This document shows positions 25,695 to 37,724 of a DNA stretch of 64,000 bases, piece after piece. This DNA comes from Notospermus geniculatus (taxonomy: Eukaryota; Nemertea; Pilidiophora; Heteronemertea; Lineidae): positions 135,874 through 199,873 of the forward strand of contig NMRB01000994.1 of NCBI GenBank assembly GCA_002633025.1, in the 5' to 3' direction. A model generated the notes under the pieces. That model saw only the letters and a program-made list of their open reading frames with translations. It was not told where the DNA came from and did not search any database. Position numbers and translations under genes: made by a program. Each line of letters begins with the position of its first letter. The first letter of the stretch is position 1.

Positions 25695-25876
25695 NNNNNN
25701 NNNNNNNNNNNNNNNNNNNNNNNNNNNNNNNNNNNNNNNNNNNNNNNNNNNNNNNNNNNNNNNNNNNNNNNNNNNNNNNNNNNNNNNNNNNNNNNNNNNN
25801 NNNNNNNNNNNNNNNNNNNNNNNNNNNNNNNNNNNNNNNNNNNNNNNNNNNNNNNNNNNNNNNNNNNNNNNNNNNN
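25695..25876. other. Assembly gap (182 N)
   Basis: A run of N falls where the LINE reverse transcriptase should begin. The sequence after it shows no RT motifs, so the gap may hide more than its nominal size. Confidence 0.95.
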
Positions 25877-25920
25877 CTAACTGGGAAGATTTAGGTGGTC
25901 TTATCAGTTTTATGCAGTAG

Positions 25921-28560
25921 TGACCTACAAGAGATATTACATCCGACTCGAGAGATCACATACATATTATAATCATGAATGTGCTATCAGCTCTCAACAT
26001 GATTTAATGCCTTAAAGGGTGACTCGAGAGTGTGCAAAAGTATGTGGCTTACTATAATTACCGACCTTCGGTAACCTCTTGGGATAAGTTAGTCTCGTGC
26101 AACCAGCCCCTCCTTCGTACTCCCGAGGTCGTCAGACCGAGGGTCTGGCACAGAACAAAATTCTCATTGTAATTGGGTCACTGACCTTATTCCGATGATT
26201 CAAAATAAGGGGAGCTTCGCTGAAGCGTGGAAAATTAATTATGTGAATCGCCTCAATTTGTGTTGTCAAGTCAATTTATAGTTATTTTCATTCGAATATC
26301 AGAGAAGTATGTTAGGCCCCCTAATATTCTTTCGATTGGGGAGGAAATTATACTACCGGTATAAAAAGTGTGGTAGGCCTAACAGCAAGGGCTACACAAT
26401 ACTGTAGTTTTACTCGCATGCTGCATGCTTTTTTGCATTTATTGTGCATGCATGCATGCATGCATGCAGTGCAAAACTAACGTTTTCGCAACTGCCCAGT
26501 TCGCCTACGACAATGTTTAGGGAAGATTCCTTTCACTGTTAATGCCTACTCGAAAAATAGGTGAATCATCGCTAAACGTTGTCGTATAGGCCTACTTTCC
26601 ATTGGCGCGTTTCCGTGCGCGGAAACGCTCCAATGGAAAGCAGAGGTATGCGGCATACGTACACGCGGGCGAACAAAGGTTTCATGGACATGAACCCATC
26701 GTGAGGCTATTGTGCGCCAGCGTGTCTGTACACTGTATACCTTTATGTAAACCCTGCCTTACAAGGCCTTTGCGAAACTCACAAATGTGTACATTAGCAC
26801 CTCGCGATAAGTATACATGGTATAGACACTTAGGGTTATTTGTCACATAAGAAATGTCCAAGGTTCCATCTGCACATAGGCCTACAAATACAGATTAAGT
26901 CCCTCCAGATGTTGTCACGTATGAAAGTTTCAATGAGATAGATATACATAAAGCATCAAGAACAATATCAAATTATCAATAATTTTCATTATCACGACCC
27001 AGTAAACTTCCGCAGTCAAGTTGATCGAGAACTTCAATGAACCATCTTGTCTCTAGGTATGCGGAAATCTAGGCCAGCCTCATTAACTGTCGTGTGCGTC
27101 CTATTTGCCAGGCCTTGGCTTTCTCTATAGGCTATTCTGAATTTCTTAAAAAGGTGAAATGTAGGCTACATGGCTACATGCACTGGTTTCTTACCAGAGA
27201 ATCATGTTCTATGCATATTTCCTGTTCACAGAAATTTGAAACACACACACAAAGCAGCCTTTGTTCTACAAAATACTAGGTCAAGTCATGAACTTTTTAT
27301 AGTACAATGACGTTGCTTAATGACGTTGTTTGGGAAGTTTGACCAATGACTCTGGCTTGTTCATTTTTGATTTTCAAGGTTATTTTTCGGATGAGCTATG
27401 ACATAATTTTAATATTTTTAAATTTCCAGAATTTTGATGCAGAAATGTGACCAATGAGATTTCCTTTCATATTCAACAAACCTTGTCAAAATTGGTGCGG
27501 TATTACATGTATTGGAATGTTTAAGATATCATGTGTAGATAAACATCAGTCAATACCTGTACATGTCCCCTGTAAATCGAGTTGCAATGACGGCTGCTCT
27601 CTATGGCAACTTTCACACAAGCACAAAAGTGACAGTCAACATGGCATGCCACAGGATTCGGCAGCCATCAGCCGTGAACTAAGTACTACACAAATCGCTG
27701 ATCACGCTAGAAAACCTGCATCATGGCCTACCATGTGTCTGTACTACATCATACTTCGTACGCAGAAACCCATGGAGAACTTCGCCAGGATTTCTGTTTC
27801 TCTCGCACCTCGAGTTGCCGTGCACCAATCAGAACACTTGTGAACCAACCTCGCTCCCAGTTTGGCAACAAGTCAATTAAACCAACCACTGTATATTTTG
27901 TGGCTGGAAAGTATTAGGAACGAGGATGGTCACAAATTCCCCAGCCATTCTATCAACTGCTATTTACCCACTACTTGCATGAACTATGCTGTTGAACAAA
28001 AATAATGACAATTTTCTAAAACAGAGAAGGCAGGTGAACAGAAAGACTGACGTGGTATTTAGACATGTTCAGGTTTATTGCAAATGTTAATGATCTATGA
28101 TGAAAAACGAAAACTAACCGCGGGAGTCAGTCCACAAACAGGAACATCCGGTTGGAAACAGCTCACCACAGCGAAGTTCGTCAAGGGTTTGTGTGAGCGT
28201 AGTCGGAGGGCGGAGGGATGTCACAACCCTTGGTAGTCAAGATGGAAAACCTGTGTCACGAGTTAACTCTCACTCACTATTTCTCCCATTTTCTTCATGC
28301 TAGGAACAAGAGCACAGTTGTCGTCAAAGACAAAAAGACACCTGTTCCACCTGTCAACCGACTCCATCTCCATTTTCTGACAAGCTGGCGATCTTTTCCT
28401 ATCGGGTTAACTTGATAAACATATCCAATGGTTCAATTAAATTGTCAATGTTGTTTATTCGCTGTTTCAGTTGATTTTGCACAGCACAATATTACATTGT
28501 TATCTGTCATTTAATGAACAAAAGAACAAAAATGCATGTAAACGCAATAACAAACATGAA
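25921..28560. other. No gene recognised; repeats only
   Basis: Contains a dispersed repeat around 26080-26230 that reappears inverted near 62930-63070, a (TGCA)n run near 26446-26468, and a small foldback at 26504-26590. No coding or RNA gene could be supported. Confidence 0.55.
26504..26590. mobile_element. 87-bp foldback
   Basis: CCTACGACAATGTTTAG pairs with inverted CTAAACGTTGTCGTATAGG, and GATTC/GAATC pairs inside. Probably a very short non-autonomous element. Confidence 0.5.
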
Positions 28561-28563
28561 TGT

Positions 28564-28752
28564 TTATCCGTAATCGTTATCATTGCGTTTGAGATTCAAA
28601 GTGGCCCCCATGCACAGCTCAGTCCAATGATAAAGGTTAGAAACTAAATCGTAAGTTCTAGGTTGTCCGTAAGCTAACATCTTTTTGCTGTTTTGTTTGC
28701 AGTCCTTCATTGGACCTGTCGACATTATGCCCTTTTTGCATTTATATGTAAT
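28564..28752 (-). CDS. Putative 3'-terminal exon of a secreted-type protein
   Basis: On the minus strand a good acceptor (atatgttttcag) opens 63 codons in phase 0 ending NLKRNDNDYG and a stop. It has Cys residues and a WTELCMGATLNL stretch, but no family I can name. It lies downstream, in minus orientation, of the Apple/PAN exons at 28943 and 30945, and may be an alternative last exon of the same cluster. Confidence 0.35.
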   Translation of the reverse strand: MTYKCKKGIMSTGPMKDCKQNSKKMLAYGQPRTYDLVSNLYHWTELCMGATLNLKRNDNDYG

Positions 28753-28942
28753 CTGAAAACATATTCTGATATTTACTTGTACTCTGAATGATATCAAGGC
28801 AATCCCCTTGTAACAGCTCAATTTACGGTCATTATCAGACAACGTGCGCATGCACTAAATAACCGTTTTCATAGACCTCCACACTGACATATCATCACGC
28901 AATATTGTTCTGTCAGACGGTAGTTACCCCCCCCCCCCCNAA

Positions 28943-29202
28943 TTACTTTGAAAGATAGTAAATTTTGCTGGTTCCATATCCAAATGGTTCCTGTCCTGAC
29001 AGAACTTCAAAAATGACGTCAAGCAAGTGACATTTCCACGCCTCCTTTTGGAATGCAAATGCACTGCAGGCAACTTCTTCATTGCACAAAAATACACACT
29101 GAATTTTTGAAACAACTCCCGCTAGGCTTCTAATCAACTTCCCGCCAGTTGGTGCTGAATCGTACGACTCGTATGAGGCACGGCTCATCGCAATTCTGTC
29201 AT
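28943..29202 (-). CDS. Apple/PAN-domain terminal exon
   Basis: The acceptor ctgattacag is followed by 86 codons to a stop. KIQCVFLCNEEVACSAFAF, then KCHLLD, shows the Cys pattern of a PAN/Apple fold: helix with C..LC, a C after a charged residue, hydrophobic-F, and a final C in a strand. These domains bind protein or sugar in secreted proteins. Only the last exon is identifiable. A poly-C run with an N at 28940 lies just past the stop. Confidence 0.65.
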
Positions 29203-29967
29203 CTGTAATCAGATAGTGTATAAGGAAAAGTGGGTAACACCTGTTTGAATCAACTACATGTAGTAGAATATCACGATTGAGACAAATGTTTGGCCTGCAT
29301 CCTAGGCTTCCATCAAGTTAAAAAAGGAGACGTGCGAGAATTTTACTGAGATCAGTTTACTTGCAAAGCTTTTGCAGCAGGCGTACACGTTTCACGGTGA
29401 TGAAGCGATTCCTATGAGGTGACACTTAAATAATGTATCACAACTTCATTGTTTACATTCAATATTTTGTACTTTTGGGATATGCCAACCCACCAAATTG
29501 AATAGTTTCGGTGTCAAAAGAATTTCTAGACGGGCATGCCACCACCAAATTACTCATAAGACAAAGAAAGACTGGACATAAACAAACAAAACGTAAAAAA
29601 AACAATGATTTTCGTGGCCCGCGAAAATACCCGTGATACATTATCTTTAAAGTGCCACTCGACAGCATCATGCATGAAGTATGCCTCAGTATTCCTCCCC
29701 TGGCGGCGGAATCGGGAACCAGCGTGATAAGATTGATGTCCTATCTAACCCTCACATAGCCAGTAGTAGCCTAGCACCGCGGCAAGCCTGACACAATGTC
29801 GAAACCTTAGCTGAAAAAAGGGGGCGGTCTGTTTTATCACTAAAGAAGTTCAACCGCTGTTACACGTAGGTGACCAAGGGTAGCCGCATAGAAACTCCGC
29901 TAGTGCTTCGACAGCCTATCGGTGTTCAAATGCATGGAAAATGTACAACACTATCGGCAGATGGACT

Positions 29968-30452
29968 TAGTCCGAACACTGCCTCCTGTTGCTCATTTGC
30001 TGAACTAACGGCTGCAACAAGAGTCAGATGAAGCCTGTCGCGGGGGTCTATTTTGATTGGTCCGTCCATCTCCAGGTCGTGCTTTGAATACATTTAGTGC
30101 ACGGCAATCGTATCACTTGACAACGCTGCTTTCAGGCATTTTACTTGCTGTTTCAACCAGCTACACTCGCAATCACGCTCTCTGTTCACTCTTAGCCAGA
30201 CAAACATTAAGAAAACCGCAATTTGTTATCAAAATCACGAAAAATATTCCTCTCGAAAAGCCGAATCGGCGAATGCACAGCATTGCCATCTTTACAGTTT
30301 GAGGTCACGTGATACGGGAACCACCAATCCGTGATCTGATCATGCTGATGACGTAGAACCAAAATCTGGTTCTTCGGTTACGCATCATCTGACTCTGTAT
30401 TAGCGTCCAGCAGATTCTAAAAACTAGCAATACGAGTCAGACGTTCGGACTA
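29968..30452 (+). mobile_element. 485-bp TIR element, copy A
   Basis: The termini are TAGTCCGAAC and GTTCGGACTA. The flanks carry CAGATGGACT on both sides (29958-29967 and 30453-30462), a 9-10 bp target duplication as in Mutator-like elements. No transposase frame. A copy of exactly the same length lies inverted at 61912-62396. Confidence 0.88.
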
Positions 30453-30504
30453 CAGATGGACTCCACTAGAGCTAGCAGAGTTTCTATGCGGCACCCCAGA
30501 CCTT

Positions 30505-30780
30505 CACCAAGTAAGGTACCATGCTTCAACTCATTTTTTATGTGTGGGAAAAGTCTCAATGCCTAATTAGTACCGTAACTTAGATCATTCAAATAGATTT
30601 GAAGTCTTGTCGAGCATGCATTGACACTAGATCATGCTCATCCTCGCCACCATGAATTAGCACTGTGGTGTACATTGATTGTGTCTATAAACCAGGTTGC
30701 CTAAAGGGTCAAAAGTTACGTCAGTCGCCATGAGATAGAAAACCTAATGTATACAGGGCGCTTTAACAACACCACCTCGC
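30505..30780 (-). repeat. Inverted copy of the sacsin-intron dispersed repeat
   Basis: The reverse complement matches 6409-6690 over most of its length, including AGGTTTTCTATCT, TGACC.TTTAGGCA and CTCGACAAGA. Confidence 0.75.
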
Positions 30781-30944
30781 GATCCAGGATTCAAATTCAA
30801 CATTTACGAGGTGATTGAAATATCCACGTTCCGTACAAAAAGCTTGTTTCAAAACAAATAGAAATGGCGTCTCGTTGAAACACTGATCTACATGTAGTTC
30901 GGTGTGCGCACCTTTACATTAGGAAACGACAGAAAATTACAAAC

Positions 30945-31187
30945 CTGTCTTGTCGTATAGGTTGTAGGATGCTGTATTTTGGCCCGATACTTGGTTACAT
31001 GATTTATTCTTAATGTAGCAACTGCCAGCATCATCATGGTATTGGAAACATAGGCAGTCGGGGACCTTATTGCAAAGCGACACGCACATTGGAAACGACG
31101 ATGTTTTGTTTTCGATGATGTAGATATCATTCCCGATGCAGTCTCCCTGGCGGTAGGTGTATCCATCTGGAACTGTTGGGTACTTGT
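30945..31187 (-). CDS. Apple/PAN-domain internal exon
   Basis: The acceptor tttgttttcag, then YPTVPDGYTYRQGDCIGND, FPMCVSLCNKVPDCLCFQY, GSCYIKNKSCNQ and YNLYDKT, is a typical PAN/Apple domain with six or more Cys. The donor at 30944 is gtttgt. The exon is 243 nt with 80 full codons. The partner exons upstream on the minus strand were not found. It may join to the exon at 29202 or 28752, both also minus. Confidence 0.65.
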
Positions 31188-31792
31188 CTGAAAACAAAAA
31201 TTTCTTTTTTTGAAAGTGGCTATTTATCGAGCCGGGCTCGACAAACATGACGCAAAATTGGGCTTAAACGTCGAGTCGAGCTGGCCACATTAACACTCAT
31301 GCGTTTGACCTAAGTCAACCCGGCCAATTAGACATTCACCAATCAGATTTGTCGTTCAAAATAGGGGGTGAAAGTGTCGGATTCATTTTGGGGCGCAGTG
31401 TCGTCGATATCCATCGAAAATTGCGAGAAGGTCCCGCTATTAATTTAATTTAATTTATTCGTAATACCTGTACATACAATAAAATACAACGAGGAACTAG
31501 GGTACTCTAAAAGGAACACACTAAACAAACACAGAAACATAAAAAATACATGCATTATAGGTAACCATGCAGGTCATAGACCTATGTTATGGCACCAGAG
31601 GGATAAGTACATGTAGAACATAAAAGAAGGAACAGGACGGTCTCGATGTTGACGGCATTGGACCAGCTAAGTTGGACGGCATTTATAGCATCGACAATTA
31701 TTAAATACCCATCCGCAACTCCCCGTTTATATGTATCAGATGACCTGTCCCTGGAATTTAGCACCAATTAACAGATTTCCCCTTTGTAGCCC

Positions 31793-32243
31793 TGGTTACA
31801 CCTATCCAAAATCCCCGTGCTTTTTGAGACGCGGGCTTTTTCCGAAGCAGAAAAAATACGGCGTTGACATGGCGAGCGGTTACACTAGTAAAAATGCGAT
31901 TGGTAATAAGTTCCGTATCCCGGCGATAGGGGCACTGCATGCAGGCAACTCTCCGCAATCGAGTGGCTACTGGAGGCGTGAAATAGCCTATACGCATGCG
32001 CAAGACTCATCGATTTGCATCGCCGTCTGTCGGGGTGCTTGGAACCACAAATAAAAACGGGGATTTCGCGGTTACACTACATATAAAATACGCGAGTCTA
32101 AAATAGCCCCGGCGTTGCCCCTTCGAGCTCGCTAGGGCTAATAAGCACGGGGATTTCAGACACGGGTCTATTTAGACTCGGCGATTTATAGGTGTAACCG
32201 CAAAATCCCCGGCGAAAGCACGGGGATCTAGTTAGTGTAACCA
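31793..32243. mobile_element. MITE with TGGTTACAC ends
   Basis: Starts TGGTTACACCTATCCAAAAT and ends TTAGTGTAACCA, with AAATCCCCG/CGGGGAT blocks paired inside and further TTACAC motifs in the interior. A relative with GGTCACAC ends lies at 61105-61500. Confidence 0.7.
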
Positions 32244-32499
32244 CTGCTTATGTTACTCGGTCAGTCACATGATTTCGTCCGATCAAAATGTCATCCCCTA
32301 ATGCCCATCAGCATTGCACTAAATGACATTTTGTGCCCCTGCCAATGGGTTAACCAACCTGAATAAAAATATCAAACGAAAGAAACGCAAAAAACCGGAA
32401 TGTCGAATCGTCTGCCGTCCGCTTCACAGCAAGGTTCGTTTGAACATGTACTTGCATTACTCAGTCTGTCAGTTCTTTTACACCTGCTTGCTCGGTCCA

Positions 32500-33250
32500 C
32501 CATGATGACGATACCATTGGTTGACTTCCTCGTGATCGAAGGTTGAGATCTGCCCCCGTTTCACCTTTGCAAAATCCGTTACCGGGGTATCTTTTGTTGT
32601 CATTTAATTGAGCTTACATGTAGGTTGTGGTTGGTTATTTCAAATTTCGATTATAAACAAGAGGCCCAAGGGCCTGGCGCTCAGCTGACAGTTGNCTAGA
32701 CTCACACAAACGTAATGTGTCAGCTAGGCTGTCGATGGGCTTTCTTCTCGTAGCGCTGATGATGGCAATTCAATTTTGTGCAAAGTGCTGAATACTGTAG
32801 GTGCAACAGAGCCCGGAAACCGGTTCTGGCAGCATTAACATGCCACAAACCACTTTCGAGACACCATCGCTGTTGGGACCTACATGCACATGTAACTTAG
32901 AAATAATTGGGGGTTTAGAAAAATCACACCCTCCAGCGAGATTTCATCGTCTATGAAGGTCACGAAAGAAAACTTTACTCCGTTCCACATCAGATTGGCG
33001 CGAGGTTTTCAGCCGATATCTCAGCAACGACTGGTCAAATGTGAAATGTCATACTTCAATCGATTTGTCTTTCTTGTCGGAATCTTATAATCAAAGTTTC
33101 ATCACGATATTCCTATTATTTTTGGATATTTTGACCCCTGTACAGTCTCGGTCACAAGTTATTAACCACTGGATATGTGTAAATTACTCCGTGATTCCCC
33201 GATGATATTTTTTTTCACCAATTTTTGATGTATGGTAGTTAGATCATTGG
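32500..33250. other. No gene recognised
   Basis: Only short frames. A single N at 32695 marks a local assembly join. No RNA gene or element ends identified. Confidence 0.4.
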
Positions 33251-33259
33251 TCCATCATT

Positions 33260-33597
33260 TGGCATAATGATTTTTGTGATCAATAGGCTGACTCGGGTTT
33301 TACCTTTGTTCGGAATTTGCCGGTCATATTGAGATTTCCGGAAATAGGGGTCATCTCAGCGTGCGCTTCGCTGGACTTGAAAGCAGGGTGCAGAAATCCC
33401 AACAAAATTGCCATTTTTACGTTAAAAAATGAAATATTCTGAAAATTTTTGAGGGTGATAGCCATCTATGCAGATAGTGGAATGTTTTACAGCTGGACAT
33501 TTTCAGGAATTGCGGAGTTGCCGAAAATCTTACCGGCAAACTTCGAAACAACGGTAAAACCAAAGTCAGCCTATTGATCACAAAAATCATTATGCCA
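33260..33597. mobile_element. 338-bp MITE with 32-bp TIRs
   Basis: TGGCATAATGATTTTTGTGA at the left is exactly inverted as TCACAAAAATCATTATGCCA at the right, continuing through TCAATAGGCTGA. No coding capacity and no clear target duplication. Confidence 0.8.
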
Positions 33598-35075
33598 GCG
33601 ACGCCGTGTGGTGCTAGTACAGCGCCGTCCTCATTGGGGCGCCATGACTGTTGGTCCTCAATATCAAGCGCCATTTTGAGAAAAAGGCGAAAGAAGAATT
33701 TTAGCTTAATGGGAAATCCATTAGACAGCAAAACTTCGGAGGCGTATTCTGCAAAATCTGCCGCTTCGAAATCAATGTGAATAGTGCAAAAGGTACATTT
33801 TGACCGACTGAATTTGAAAATGTCATTAATCCATTTTAACAAATTTTTAATGGAACCTCTCCCCCAGGTGCACGTTCGCATATTTGCACAGATTTTGCAT
33901 ATGACTGGAGCACGGCTTTGCCTGGAGGCTAGATTCACTCGCTCTGAGAGGGCCGCTCAAGAATCAAAACAAACCCCGCGAGCTATTCGCTTTAAATCGC
34001 AATGAAATACTTGTATACACGTAGGCCTGTGTTTGAATCGCCCTGTTAATGATTCCGAATGGGTACAGACCTCGCCGAGACAAGTTTGTTCGGATCAAAA
34101 TTACACAACTTACATCCATAACGACCTAGAAAGTTAAACTGGCTCATACAGACCTTTTCCATTCTGGTGATAATGCGGTGATAAAACATCGGAGTGCAAG
34201 GGAGTCCAAAGAGAGAAGACGCACAAAAGTGCAAGGGAGTGCAAGGGACCGTGCATAATGACAGTACCGCAGCTTTTGAAACGGGCAAGATAACTTTATA
34301 TCCAAACAAGCGCCCTACAACGTAATATCTTTCCTACTTGCACGACGTAAGTCCGGCGTACACGGTCAAGTTTTTTCCTATAGGAAATTTGATCGAAAAA
34401 AATTGACCGTGTCTGTCGGGAAAATGTCGTCCTATTTGTTGTCTTTCAGAAACAAATATACAAAAAAATTGTCCTATTCGGGCTAAAATTTTCCTGTATT
34501 GATGAAGCCTCCTCTTGCGGAAATCCTACTGAGACGATTTCCTTAAGCGGGTGATCCACTGTTGCGATTTTGGCTTGAGACGGGGTTGCGTTCCCTTGCG
34601 ATTACATTATATGGCAATCGAAAGTCCTTATAGGTATCTTTCAGGGAACGCTACGTATAGTACGTAGTTACCTATACGACTACCTTACCTAACGTAACCC
34701 AACTCCGCAGCTGATTGGCTGGCCAATCGCGCCTAAAACCCTCATGAATAATTATTGATAATTGTCTGCAGACTAAACAGCAACCTGACTCATGTTGACT
34801 TTGTATACCGTGTATATGGAGGAAACCTTTGAAACCCTATTTCTATTTCACATTGTGTATATGGAGGACGCGCGATTTGTATTAGAGAGACAACATTTAG
34901 AATTAAAAGGTGCAGATGGGGACGAACATGCGCCAAAACTCTTACAAAATTGTTGCGGTGAACATTCCATGCATTGGTGATCAAATCTGTGTCACCGCCG
35001 CGCCGTCTGGCGATAATGCAGGTGTACGGCCACTCGCCACAAATAATGTTTCTTTTCCTGGCTCACCGCCTGTTA

Positions 35076-35397
35076 GTGCGGTATGCTATGTATTCCCGTA
35101 GGATTTTTGTGCTAAAGTTGATATTTTTGCAGTTCTGGGTTCCTTAGGGGCCAAACTATCAGAAATTGTTGGGGTGCAAATTTTTCAGACCCCCACCCTC
35201 TTTCGGGGGTGGGGGGTGGTGGNCCCCACCCCCACCCCCCCACCCCACCCCCACCCCTAAAAGAGGGTGGGGGTCTGAAAAATTTGCACCCCAACAATTT
35301 CTGACAGTTTGGACCCTAAAGAACCCAGAACTGCACAAAAATCAACTTTAGCACAAAAATCCTACGGGAGTTGTTTTCTTGACACACCATACCGCAC
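35076..35397. mobile_element. 322-bp foldback MITE, TA duplication
   Basis: The outer ends GTGCGGTATG/CATACCGCAC are flanked by TA on both sides (35074-35075 and 35398-35399). Inside, long arms are near-perfect inverted copies (CCCGTAGGATTTTTGTGCTA and its complement), meeting in a C/G-rich centre with an N at 35223 where assembly failed. Confidence 0.82.
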
Positions 35398-35557
35398 TAT
35401 GTCGCGGACGTCGTTGTCGCTCAGTCATTTTCATTACACTACTATGGTTTCTACGCGCGCAAAAGTACTTCAAAATTAATTGTTCCGGCAAAAATAACTA
35501 GGCTACTCCGTTCCGGGGATAATAACTACCCTTTTTTAGCCACAGCTCGAGTCCAAA

Positions 35558-35775
35558 TACAGTGGAACCCCGGTCGATGACCACCCCTATAACGCGACCA
35601 CCCCGGAAAGACGACCAGTTTTCAATTGTCCCGATTGTTTTTCTCTTTATTTCCCTTTGGAGAGTTTCACTAACGCGACCACCCCGCTATCCAGACCGCG
35701 ACCACAGCTTTGGCTGTCCCAAGTGGCAATTAGCACCTCGGTAACACGACCAGCCGCAACCTAATTAGTGGTCTG
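35558..35775 (+). mobile_element. Pogo/Tigger-like mariner fragment
   Basis: TACAGTGGAACCCCGG followed by ACGCGACCACCCCGG blocks resembles the common end of pogo/Tigger-type elements. A matching right end was not found, so this is a fragment. Confidence 0.45.
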
Positions 35776-35986
35776 ATTATCAAACAAAGGCGAGTCAGCC
35801 GTGTGTGTGTACCAAACAGGACGAATTAACACATGACATAAGCCATGTGCATGACGGTTGGGGTCAGCGATCATAAAAGGCAGGCCTAAGCATGAGACGG
35901 GCGCAATATTTACACGGAATTCACCATTTCCACACCTGTCAGTCGTCCATAGTCGTCACAGTGTCAGTGGGCTATCTGCTTACTAG

Positions 35987-36435
35987 TGTCGGACTGGGTT
36001 AAAATGGTTAATGCTATGTGTAATTAGATTGGGGCTTATAATGGCCATGAGGCCTTAGTTATGTGAAATGAGTTGTGCCACTGACCACACCACCGGACAA
36101 TAGGGGTTAGGCCTAGGCTATTGTCTGATAATGAACATGACTTGTATTGTGCATACCGGTAGGCCTACTCTTGATAACCCATGATCAGTAATCACGTGAC
36201 TAGTCACAGGACCTGCAGGGCGGAGGGGCTTTTCTGGAAGAAAGGAACCACCAGTTCTGAGGGTCAGTTGAATACCAGGCAGCACCGAAGCAACGTCACC
36301 ATATGAGCAGACCAGAAGCAGAGCAACACAGCCTAACTGAGATATCCGTATTTAGACCGAACGTCACAGAGATTCTACCCCAAGCAAAGGAGCAAACAGA
36401 CTAAGGAGCAAAACGGTAAACCCCACGGTCCGACA
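35987..36435 (+). repeat. 5' LTR, 449 bp
   Basis: Begins TGTCGGAC and ends GTCCGACA, the inverted TG...CA ends of an LTR, and the primer-binding site follows after one base. The preceding bases ACTAG would be the target duplication, but no 3' LTR is visible to test this. An LTR of this kind carries promoter and polyadenylation signals. I could not pick out a TATA box with confidence. Confidence 0.85.
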
Positions 36436-36436
36436 T

Positions 36437-36452
36437 TGGTGTCAGAAGTGGG
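36437..36452 (+). promoter_or_regulatory. Primer-binding site
   Basis: TGGTGTCAGAAGTGGG lies one base after the LTR end. This is a common Gypsy-class PBS type, complementary to the 3' end of a host tRNA (probably tRNA-Leu) that primes minus-strand DNA synthesis. Confidence 0.8.
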
Positions 36453-37724
36453 ATTTTGCTGCTTTATTGAGAGGGGTGTGGTTTCCGATTTTGCCAAATT
36501 TTGGTCACAGAGTTTCCTATTTACTATTTAGTAAAAAATTCGATTTTGCCAGCCAAACTGGTTGGGTTTTCAAATTGTAGTCAGTGAATTAAGTAGGGTC
36601 TAGTGTTAAGTAGTGTGTTGCTCAAGTTTTCAATCTAGGTGTGGTTGCCCATTTTGGGTGTGTCCCAATTTAGACGGCACTTTTGTTAAAAAGGGAATAC
36701 TTTTCAATGTTTCTAAGTGAGTAATACAAGTTCTTGTAGGCTATTATTCAGCTGGTGTTTTGCTGAGGCTTTACTGTTTTGATAAACAACGACGTCAGTT
36801 CTTCGGACGCATAATTCACGTCTCAGATTCTTCGCTAATAATTTTGGGCCATAACTTTAGTTTCACTCGATAGTTTGATAGTAGGAGTAGTTTTGATTAT
36901 ATTTGAGTCGGGTGATATATTATTTGAGTCGGGTGATATATATATGGCTTGAATTTGAGCTAAATTTGAGTTTCAAATGTGAATTGTCTGATAGATGTCG
37001 CGAAACTTCAATTTGTGACCTCAGTTGAGTACCAAGAGATTAGCTTGCATTAGATTTTTACAAGAGTTAGTATTCCCTACCGTCTCTTAAATTCTCAGCA
37101 ACCTTGTTAGGGTGTTGTCTGGTAAAACTCTTTTTATGGTACACCAAAGTTAATTTAGTTTAGTGTCCCTGGTACCGTACTTTGATTAAGTTTTTATTAC
37201 CGGGTGATTTATAACCAACTGCGTAGTGATCAACAACCAACTGCGTAATCATCCGTAGTCAACTTAGTCGGATTAGACTTCAACTACACTATAGCGTAGT
37301 AACTTATTTTATTACTTCTGAATTGATTATATATTCTAAACTGACCTTCGACCACAGTCTGGTGGATATCTGATGTTCAATATTACGGTTCCATCTCCGT
37401 AACTCGTGTAGCCAAATGTCGAAGTTTGAAGTTAACAAATTCAGTCATCCTTTTTGAATTTACGATCACTTAAAATCCTGCAGCTTTCTTGATAAATTTC
37501 AATTGATTTAAATAATCTAATTAAGCTAAAGATCAACTAATTAAGTTCTCTTAGACATTGAAAACCATCACTAAGTTTCATAGTTAAAACGTCAAAACCT
37601 AAAATCCTCTCAGACCTCAAAATTACTGAATTTCAGTTCACAGTTAAATGAATAGGCCTAAGGTTAAAACCTAGGTATATCTGAGTAATCAATTCATAAC
37701 GGTCTTAATTACTGAACTATCAAT
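36453..37724 (+). other. Retrotransposon leader, 1.3 kb
   Basis: AT-rich, no long frame. Contains a 20-bp direct repeat with the core TTTGAGTCGGGTGATATAT around 36903-36943. It may hold packaging or translation-control signals, but none is recognisable. Confidence 0.6.

Noticed and set aside
33417-33938. 173-aa open frame on the minus strand
   Set aside because: No recognisable motif, overlaps a MITE (33260-33597), and has no splice signals that give it context.
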